Below, one piece after another: positions 31,214 to 40,400 of a DNA stretch of 64,000 nt. The DNA comes from Rhynchopus sp. YZ270_cl-10 (taxonomy: Eukaryota > Euglenozoa > Diplonemea > Diplonemida > Diplonemidae), in contig OZ037917.1 in NCBI GenBank assembly GCA_964035575.1, positions 682,001-746,000 of the forward strand, given 5' to 3'. The notes beneath the pieces were generated by a model that searched no databases, had not been told where the DNA came from, and saw nothing but the letters and a program-made list of their open reading frames with translations. A program made the translations under genes and the position numbers. The stretch's first letter is position 1. Every line of letters starts with the position of its first letter.

Positions 31214-31355
31214 TGGTGTGGCTGAAGGGGGGGTGCTATTGTTGGGCTATTTTCTGCTACTTTCTGCTCTTCTGGGCATCTGGATTTTTTGGTGCGGCTG
31301 TAGGGAGGGCCTATTTTGTGCTACTTTCTGCTATTTTGGGTCGTCAGCCACACCA
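31214..31355. mobile_element. 142 bp TGGTGTG element with 5 bp target duplication
   Basis: It starts TGGTGTGGCTGA and ends with the exact inverse, flanked by GTATT at 31209-31213 and 31356-31360. The equivalent place beyond gene C (near 43070) reads GGGTATTGACACCC, the unoccupied site with a single GTATT. The inside has a repeated CTACTTTCTGCT and no coding frame. Confidence 0.85.
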
Positions 31356-31700
31356 GTATTGACACCCTGAACTGTCTCCTTCTTTTATGACTCAGGCAGC
31401 ACTCGCTAGTTACTGTGAAGATCAATCGGCAGCACCTTTGAGACACTTCTTTTACTTTATTCACTTCTTAGCGAACATCAGATGTGTACAACGGGAGAGT
31501 ACAGAGATATAAAAGACACATGCGGTATTGAGTGCATCAAGACAATCAAAAAAATACTCTTTTTCTTTTTTTCCGGTTCGTACACTGTTGTGCACTGGGG
31601 CATGAAACGTTTGGGGGGAGGAGAAAACACAGGGACACCATGAACTTAGATATTCCCCAACAATATTTCAAATAGAAATAAACAATAGGGGGAAATAAAT

Positions 31701-31737
31701 AAAGATGAAAAACTGAGCCTCGTGTGCTCAATCATCC
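31701..31737 (+). repeat. Dispersed hairpin family, copy 9 (TGAGC type)
   Basis: AAAGATGA, TGAGC, CTCGTGT, GCTCA, ATCATC. Confidence 0.75.
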
Positions 31738-32538
31738 GAACACAGTGGGATGGGCAAAAAAAAAAGTTGAAAGTGAGGTGCAGATATCTCTTTTCTTCAG
31801 GCGTATTCCTAAATATTGAAGATATTAGCTCTTTTTTTTAGCCCAAAAAACAATAAAACAAACTCTCTCCGAAACCATGAATCATGCCAATAAACAGTGC
31901 ACGTACTTCATTTGACAATCTCGACAATGGAGACCAAAGACCAGGATAAAGAAATACCGGGGGGGGGAAGAAAAGCAATACTGCAAACAAGAAAGTCTTG
32001 AACAACAATGGATTAGTGGAATATAGGGGGGGGAGAGTTTTGTTGATTTTTCATGCTCAATTTAATGAAGAGAGGGGGACGGCGGTTATGGACACACAAC
32101 ACATCTTAAATGGGATGCGCGCCATCAAAAAGGGAAACCCACAGAATTGATTTCCCCTCTAATTGTCCACTGTATGTGGAGACCTATCTCTTAAGCAAGG
32201 GGAGAATGATAATAAAACTCGATTCAAAAAAAAAAAAAAAAGAAGAAAAAAAACTGTCAACTGCGTTTCCGCTAGTATGATAAAAGAAAGAAACGAAAGG
32301 AGAAAAAGAATTTTTCGTTGATAGCACCGAATTTTTGTGGAGTGTGTATGGACAAAATCAAAAACTATTCTGTGGATAAGTTCTGTCGTACATCGCTCTC
32401 ACATAACACCCCTAAAATTCCCAGAGGGGTGCAGGCTGAGGACCCTGGGTAGTTGTCTCAAAAAAAAAAAAAAAAAAGCAAAAAAAACAATGCAGATGTG
32501 AAAGGAAAAAAAAAAAGGAAAAGAAAAAAACAACTAAA

Positions 32539-32605
32539 GGGCGTGGCTGAAGGGGGGTGATTCGCACTTCTTGTGTACTGTATGCCCCCCCATTCAGCCA
32601 CACCA
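32539..32605. mobile_element. 67 bp TGGTGTG element, copy in spacer 3
   Basis: Starts GGGCGTGGCTGAA; the right end is the inverse of TGGTGTGGCTGAA. It is flanked by CTAAA (32534-32538 and 32606-32610). Spacer copies 1 and 2 show the unoccupied AACTAAAA. Same terminal sequence and duplication length as 31214-31355. Confidence 0.8.
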
Positions 32606-32744
32606 CTAAAAGCTAAAAGAACGGATCTGTCTTGCGGCACATTACCAATCTTTGTAATAAATAAATATAACGTGTTTGTAGAACAGCAAAAAGAAGAAAG
32701 AAAGTTCCAAAGTATATTTTTACACGGCAAAAGTACATGAACAT

Positions 32745-32809
32745 AAGGGTATTAGGGTGCGTTAAAAAACTGATTTTCCTGAATTTTGGATTTTCACCCT
32801 AATACCCTG
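32745..32809. mobile_element. 65 bp hAT-like miniature element, copy in spacer 3
   Basis: Inverted ends AGGGTATTAGGGTG, with the right end reading inward CAGGGTATTAGGGTG, are flanked by an 8 bp direct repeat ATGAACAT (32737-32744, 32810-32817). Spacer copy 2 has the site empty. An 8 bp duplication and CAGGG ends are typical of hAT transposons; this is a non-autonomous form. Confidence 0.8.
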
Positions 32810-32862
32810 ATGAACATGAGCAATTTAAAAAAAAAATATGGGGCAGTTGCCAAAATATTTTG

Positions 32863-32970
32863 CAAGACTTAACGAAGCCCCCAGAGGAGCTTGGTCAATC
32901 TTGTAACAAAATGCGTGGTTTCATTATAACCCAAGGTAGTGTATCCCTGCTGATACCTCGGCTGTCAAAT
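32863..32970. other. Conserved non-coding core of the spacer, copy 3
   Basis: Homologue of 7989-8092, nearly identical to copy 4. Confidence 0.5.
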
Positions 32971-33186
32971 GTACATAAAAAAAGAAGATCAAGTGAATCA
33001 AATAGCATGCATACGACCAGTTATATGGCTCTGACGTACACAATACCTTTTTGTTGGGTTCTTTGAGGCAAACAAGGGAAGGTTGAGGGGGTCAAATATT
33101 TGAACAAAACGGGGGTGGAACAAAGAAAGCAAAGCTTTTTTATTGCGAGCCTCTTTTTGATACCACCCGGTTTTGCTATTTTTTAA

Positions 33187-33292
33187 TACTTTCGTGGGGA
33201 GCGCGGCATCAGGTACATAGATGCTCACACAACGCCACTCTTTTTTTTTTTTTTTGGAGAGGAATTATATTTTCGGCGAAAACGTTGCAACG
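33187..33292. other. Second conserved non-coding core, copy 3
   Basis: Homologue of 8337-8433. Confidence 0.45.
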
Positions 33293-33594
33293 GGTTAACA
33301 AATAGTACGGAACCCCTGCCAACTACACTACTCCCTTATTTTGGGGAGAGTGTTTATTTTCTTCGGAGTTGGCAAAAACTGACAACTCCTGCATTTGTAT
33401 CTTGCTGCATGATTCTTGTTTTAAAAACTTAGTTGTTTTGGTTGATTACACTCCTTAGATGTGATCACCAGAAGTTCTTTTTCTTATTTTTATTTCTATT
33501 TTTGATAAATCTGTTCAATTCAGTGTAGCTGCTGTTCAGACAGGCTTTCACTATGTAAAATATCGACAACCACCCTTTTTCAGAGGATAGGTTC

Positions 33595-33637
33595 GGGAAT
33601 CTGGGACCACTGCTGAGGCAATGGTGCGGTATTCCAC
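33595..33637. repeat. CCACTGC stem-loop, copy 3
   Basis: Closed by GAAT with ATTC in place of GGAT with ATCC in copies 1 and 2, a paired change. Confidence 0.6.
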
Positions 33638-33847
33638 AGTACGCTTATATCAGGTTTAAAAAAAAAAATTGTGAATGAGTGGTTGGGAAGGGGTTATACA
33701 TATTTTTTTTTTGATGAAATAGAAGTGAGATTCTATTATTTCTCGCACGATGACGGGAGGGGAAAAGAAGAAAAAAACATATTTGAAAGACGGGGTCTTT
33801 CCACAGATTGGCACAAACACCGCAGTCTAAAAAAAAGAAGAAGAAGC

Positions 33848-33890
33848 GTTTATCGATAAACCTAAGCCTCTCGTGCTTAGTCATCTTGAA
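33848..33890 (+). repeat. Dispersed hairpin family, copy 10
   Basis: Inner stem CTAAGC with GCTTAG, loop CTCTCGT and closing TCATCTT are intact; the left outer arm is altered to TTTATCGATAAA. Confidence 0.7.
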
Positions 33891-34322
33891 ATAATGGAGG
33901 GCGCTCACAATCGCTAAACCCCCCTGTCACGAATTTGAAGAAAAAAATGAAATAGTAACTTAACACTCAACACACAACAAAAAACCCCATGGGAGAGGCT
34001 GTGGTGAAACGCACACATCCTCGACCTGTTTGGTGAGGCGTGGCTCGAGCGGTTCATCCACAGAACTGCAAAGTGTGTTCAAAATGCTTTGTTTCTATTT
34101 CCTCCTTCATTTCATGAGGCGATAAAAAATAAATGTGAAAAATAGATGCGCGTACACATCAGGAAGGGAGGAAGGGTGTGCTGAAGGTGGTCAATCGTTA
34201 TGAGAGGACGAAAGAAAAACAACAAAAAGTTTGAAAAAAAAGTATTTTCATCATTCAATCAATCAAAAAATTGAGAGTAAATGGTGAGGGAACAACAAAA
34301 AATGCAAGGGGAAAAAAAAAAA

Positions 34323-34364
34323 GTTTATAAGATTACCCTAAGCCTCTCGTGCTTAGTCACCTTT
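34323..34364 (+). repeat. Dispersed hairpin family, copy 11
   Basis: GTTTATAAGATTA, CTAAGC, CTCTCGT, GCTTAG, TCACCTTT after an A-run. It lies about 110 bp past the end of gene C, with a U-rich tract after it on the gene's strand. Confidence 0.8.
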
Positions 34365-34379
34365 AAAAAAAGGGGACCA

Positions 34380-34475
34380 ACACCAAGAGTGAACTTGGCA
34401 TTGTGTCTTCATACGATACTTTGTTGTGCATGAGATATCTTGGTTAGTAAAACGGGGGCGGTCGTGACGGAACAC
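34380..34475 (-). other. Conserved 3' flank of gene C, shortened
   Basis: Matches the flanks of A, B and D for about 95 bp, with a 5-base addition near 34440, then departs. Confidence 0.45.
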
Positions 34476-37400
34476 CTACAGCGAGATGGCCTCCTGATTG
34501 ACTGGGCCCTGTGCGTCGGGCATGTCCACGTTGTGCTGAAGCTCGAAGAACTCGCTGATGTTCATGCCGTTGTCCGGTGCCTTGTTCATCGCCATGTAGG
34601 CAAGGCCTCCTGCGCACAGCAGCAGCACAACACCACCCACAACGAACGGCCACCACAGGAAGCCATCGTCACCGTCGCTGCTGCTGTCCGTACCTGTCGC
34701 ACCCTTGACCACGTTGTCGTCCTTGTCAGTAGGAGCAGGGGACGGGGCACCAGGTGCATCGGTTTGGTCAGTGCCGTCTCCCTTCTTCGGTGGCACAGCA
34801 GAGCAAGTGGCAGGGTGTCCTGTCGCCTGGCCGTACACCTTCTCGCCAGTGTCGGTCTCTGTGCAGTTGCAGATGTAGTCGTGCTGCGAAGTCTTCGCCT
34901 TGTTCGGGTCATTGCAGGTCTGGTCATCTCCACAGGGGTTCTTCTCACACTCGTCGATCTCGCAGGTCGCCTTCGTTCCCTTGGAGGAGACACCGTTGGC
35001 ACACGTGCAGGTGAAGTCGTAGTGGGACTCCTTCGTCTTCACTGGGTCGTTACACTTCTGCTCTGTGCCACACGGGTTCGCGTCACAGTCGTTCAAACTG
35101 CATGCAGCAGGTCCGTCAGTCTGCTTAATCGAAGGATCATCCTTGCAGGTGCACACGTAGTCGTGCTGCGAAGTCTTCGCCTTGTTCGGGTCCTCACAGG
35201 TCTGGTCATCTCCACAGGGGTTCTTCTCACACTCGTCGATCTCACAGGTGGCCTTCGTTCCTGTTGAAACAACACCGTTGTCACATGTGCAGATGAAGTC
35301 TCCGTGCGAGTCAGGTGTCTTCTTTGGGTCATTGCACTTCTGGTCCGTTCCACACGGGTCGCCAACACAGTCGTCAATAGAACAATGCGCAGGTCCGTCA
35401 ATCTGCTTGATGGAAGGATCATCCTTGCACTTGCACACGTAGTCGTGCTGCACGTCGAAAGACTTGTTCGGGTCCTCGCACGTCTGGTCAGTGAGACACT
35501 TGTTGTGGTCTGCATCGCACTCGTCAACCTCGCACGTTGCCTTGGTTCCTGTTGTCTTGACACCATTGGTGCATGTGCAGGTGAAGTCGCCGTGCGAGTC
35601 AGGTGTCTTCTTTGGGTCATTGCACTTCTGGTCCGTTCCACACGGGTCGCCAACACAGTCGTCAATAGAACAGTGTGCGGGCCCATCGACCTGCTTAACG
35701 GTTGGGTCATCCTTGCAGGTGCACACGTAGTCGTGCTGCGAAGTCTTCGCCTTGTTCGGGTCATTGCAGGTCTGGTCAGTGAGACACTTGTTGTGGTCAG
35801 CGTCACACTCGTCAACCTCGCAGGTCGCCTTCGTTCCTGTTGCAACAACACCGTTGTCACATGTGCAGGTGAAGTCGTAGTGGGACTCCTTCGTCTTCAC
35901 TGGGTCGTTACACTTCTGCTCTGTGCCACACGGGTTCGCGTCACAGTCGTTCACACTGCATGCAGCAGGTCCGTCAGTCTGCTTAATCGAAGGATCATCC
36001 TTGCAGGTGCACACGTAGTCGTGCTGAGAAGTCTTCGCCTTGTTCGGGTCCTCACAGGTCTGGTCAGCAAGACACTGGTTGTGGTCAGCGTCGCACTCGT
36101 CAATCTCACAGGTGGCCTTCGTTCCTGTTGAAACAACACCGTTGTCACATGTGCAGGTGAAGTCTCCGTGCGAGTCAGGTGTCATCTTTGGGTCATTGCA
36201 CTTCTGCTGCGTTCCACACGGGTCGCCAACACAGTCGTCAATAGAACAGTGTGCGGGCCCATCGACCTGCTTAACGGTTGGGTCATCCTTGCAGGTGCAC
36301 ACGTAGTCGTGCTGAGAATTCTTCGCCTTGTTCGGGTCATTGCAGGTCTGGTCAGTGAGACACTTGTTGTGGTCAGCATCGCACTCGTCAACCTCGCAGG
36401 TCGCCTTCGTTCCTGTTGCAACAACACCGTTGTCACATGTGCAGGTGAAGTCTCCGTGCGAGTCAGGTGTCTTCTTTGGGTCGTTACACTTCTGTCCGGT
36501 GCCACACGGGTTCGCGTCACAGTCGTCCACACTGCATGCAGCAGGTCCGTCAGTCTGCTTAATCGAAGGATCATCCTTGCAGGTGCAGGTGAAGTCGTGC
36601 TGCGAAGTCTTCGCCTTGTTCGGGTCATTGCAAGTCTGGTCAGCAAGACACTGGTTGTGGTCAGCGTCACACTCGTCGATCTCACAGGTCGCCTTGGTTC
36701 CTGTTGCAACAACACCGTTGGCACAGGTGCAGGTGAAGTCGAAGTGCGATGCTGCTGTGGGGGTCGGGTCATTGCACTTCTGCATCGGTCCGCACGGGTT
36801 GCTGTCACAGTCGTTCACGCTGCATGCAGCAGGACCGTCCTTCTGCTGAATGGTGGGATCATCCTTGCACTTGCAGATGAAGTCGTGCTGAGAGTCGAAG
36901 GACTTGTTGGGGTCATTGCAGGTCTGATCAGCAAGACACTTGTTGTGGTCAGCATCACACTCGTCGATCTCACAGGTCGCCTTGGTTCCTGTTGAAACAA
37001 CACCGTTGTCACATGTGCAGGTGAAGTCGAAGTGGGAAGCCTTCGTCTTCACTGGGTCGTTACACTTCTGTCCGGTGCCACACGGGTTCGCGTCACAGTC
37101 GTCCACACTGCATGCAGCAGGTCCGTCAGTCTGCTTAATCGAAGGATCATCCTTGCAGGTGCAGACGTAGTCGTGCTGCGAAGTCTTCGCCTTGTTCGGG
37201 TCATTGCAGGTCTGGTCAGCAAGACACTGGTTGTGGTCAGCGTCACATTCGTCAATCTCACAGGTGGCTTTCGTTCCTGTTGCAACAACACCGTTGGCAC
37301 ATGTGCAGGTGAAGTCGAAGTGCGATGCTGCTGTGGGGGTCGGATCATTGCACTTTTGGGTCGGTCCACACGGGTTGCTGTCACAGTCGTTCACACTGCA

Positions 37401-40400
37401 TGCAGCAGGTCCGTCCTTCTGCTGAATGGTGGGATCAGATTTGCACTTGCAGATGAAGTCGTGCTGGGAGTCGAAGGACTTGTTCGGGTCATTGCAGGTC
37501 TGATCAGCAAGACACTGGTTGTGGTCAGCATCACACTCGTCGATCTCACAAGTTGCCTGCGCACCCTGTGTCTTCACACCGTTCGCACACTCACACCAGT
37601 AGTCGTTGTGCGAGGTCGTCGACTGGTCAGGGTCTGTGCAGGTCTGACCTGTCGCACAAGGCTTGGCATCACAGTCGTTGCTTGTGCAGGTCGCAGCCTT
37701 GCCCGTTGCTGTCCCAGCCAGAGGTGCGTCGCAAGTGCATGTGTAGTCACCCACGGCTGTCACAGCGGTGTTCGGGTCCGCACACGTCTGTCCTCCTGCA
37801 CACGGCGCTGCCACGCACTCGTCGAGAATGCACACAGCAGGCTTCCCTGTCTCAGTACCCGTACCCGTCTTGCAAGTGCAGGAGTAGTCGTTCATGCTCA
37901 TCGCCGTCTGGTCAGGATCCACACAGTTCTGGTCCGCACCACAAGGTGCCGGCATCGCAGCACACTCGTCCTCAGATCCTGTGTTGCACACAGCAGGCTT
38001 TCCTGTCGCCTTCTCTGTGCTGGGTGCGGCACACGTGCACACGAAGTCGTCCTTCTGCGAAGGTCCCTTCATTGCGTCCACACACGTCTGCACACCACAC
38101 GGCGACGGCACAACTGCACACTCATCAATCTCACATGTCTGCACAGGTCCTCCAACCTTCTTTGTTGCAACGTCGTTTGCGCATGTGCACTCAAAGTTCT
38201 GCTTCACGTTTGCGGTCTTGTCCATGTCCACACAGGTCTGACCAGCACCACAGGGTGTGCCAGTGGCACACTCGTCAACCTCACAAGTCGCCTGTCCTCC
38301 TGTTGCCTCAACTCCGTTTGTGCACTTGCACTTGTAGTCTCCAGTTGATGATGGGCTCGGGTTCGGGTCTGTGCAGGTCTGTTTGCTGGTTGCGGTCTTG
38401 CAAGGATCGCTGCTGCACTCGTCCTTTGTGCAAGTTGCAGGTGCTCCTGTGTTCTTGATGGTGTTGTCGGCATCACAAGTGCACTCGAAGTCCTTCTTCT
38501 TGTTCGACGCCTTGTTCTTGTCAACACAGGTCTGGCCAGATGCTCCACACGGCTTCGCAACACACTCGTCAACCTCGCAGGTCGCCTGTCCTCCTGTTGC
38601 CTCAACTCCGTTTGTGCACTTGCACTTGTAGTCTCCAGTCGAGGAAGAGCTCTGGTTCGGGTCAGTGCAGGTCTGCTGGGTGTTCGCCTTGTCACAAGGG
38701 TCCTTTGCGCACTCGTCCTTTGTGCAAGTTGCAGGTGCACCTGTGTTCTTGATGGTGTTATCTGCATCACAAGTACACTCAAAGTCCTTCTTCTTGTTCG
38801 ACGCTTTGTTCTTGTCAACGCAGGTCTGGCCAGTTGCTCCACAGGGCTTCGCAACACACTCGTCAACTTCACAAGTCGCCTTTCCTCCTGTTGCCTCAAC
38901 TCCGTTTGTGCACTTGCACTTGTAGTCTCCAGTCGAAGAAGGGCTCGGGTTGGGGTCTGTGCAGGTCTGCTTGCTGGTTGCGGTCTTGCAAGGATCGTTG
39001 CTACACTCGTCCTTTGTGCAAGTTGCAGGTGCACCTGTGTTCTTGATGGTGGTGTCGGCATCACAAGTGCACTCGAAGTCCTTCTTCTTGTTCGCTGCCT
39101 TGTCCTTGTCCACACAGGTCTGGCCAGTTGCACCACAGGGCTTTGCAACACACTCGTCGATCTCACAAGTCGCCTTTCCTCCTGTTGCCTCAACTCCGTT
39201 TGTGCACTTGCACTTGTAGTCTCCAGTAGAGGAAGAGCTCTGGTTCGGGTCAGTGCAGGTCTGCTGGGTGTTCGCCTTGTCACAAGGGTCCTTTGCACAC
39301 TCGTCCTTTGTGCACGTTGCAGGTGCACCAGTCTTCTTGATGGTGTTGTCGGCATCACAAGTGCACTCGAAGTCGCTCTTCTTGTTTGCTGCCTTGTTCT
39401 TGTCCACACAGGTCTGGCCAGATGCACCACACGGCTTCGCAACACACTCGTCAACCTCGCAGGTAGCCTGTCCTCCTGTTGCCTCAACTCCGTTTGTGCA
39501 CTTGCACTTGTAGTCTCCAGTGGATGTCGGGCTCGGGTTGGGGTCTGTGCAGGTCTGTTTGCTGGTTGCGGTCTTGCAAGGATCGTTGCTACACTCGTCC
39601 TTTGTGCAAGTTGCAGGTGCACCAGTGTTCTTGATGGTGGTGTCGGCATCACAAGTGCACTCGAAGTCCTTCTTCTTGTTCGCTGCCTTGTCCTTGTCCA
39701 CACAAGTCTGGCCAGTTGCACCACAGGGCTTCGCAACACACTCGTCAAGCTCACAAGTCGCCTTTCCTCCTGTTGCCTCAACTCCGTTTGTGCACTTGCA
39801 CTTGTAGTCTCCAGTCGAGGAGGCACTTTGGTTCGGGTCAGTGCATGTCTGCTGGGTGTTCGCCTTGTCACAAGGATCGCTGCTGCACTCGTCCTTGGTG
39901 CAAGTTGCAGGTGCACCAGTCTTCTTGATGCTGTTGTCGGCATCACAAGTACACTCAAAGTCAAGTTTCTTGTTTGCTGCCTTGTCCTTGTCTACACAGG
40001 TCTGGCCAGTTGCTCCACACGGCTTTGCAACACACTCGTCAACTTCGCAAGTCGACTTTCCTCCTGTTGCCTCAACTCCGTTCGTGCACTTGCACTTGTA
40101 GTCTCCAGTCGAGGAGGCACTCTGGTTAGGGTCAGTGCAGGTCTGCTGAGTGTTCGCCTTGTCACAAGGATCGCTGCTGCACTCGTCCCTGTCACAGGTG
40201 GCCGCAGCACCTGTGTTCTTGATGGTGTTGTCTGCATCACAAGTGCAAGTGAAGTCCTTCTTCTTATCAGCCGCTTTGTTTCCGTCAACACAGGTCTGAC
40301 CAGTTGCTCCACAGGGCTTCGCAACACATTCGTCGATCTCACAAGTCGCCTGTCCTCCTGTCGCTGAGACACCGTTAGTACAAGTACACACGTAGTCGTT

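Larger units (their letters stand above)
31363..34245. repeat. Duplicated spacer block, copy 3 (downstream of gene C)
   Basis: Nearly identical to copy 4 (from 43073), including shared insertions at 32539 and 32745, so it arose by recent duplication. A stretch near 32041-32225 is present here but missing from copy 4, while copies 1 and 2 keep it, so copy 4 lost it. Confidence 0.85.

Noticed and set aside
32800-32820. Hammerhead ribozyme suggested by CTGATGA
   Set aside because: No GAAA core or matching stems nearby; the motif arises from the element end and its 8 bp target duplication.
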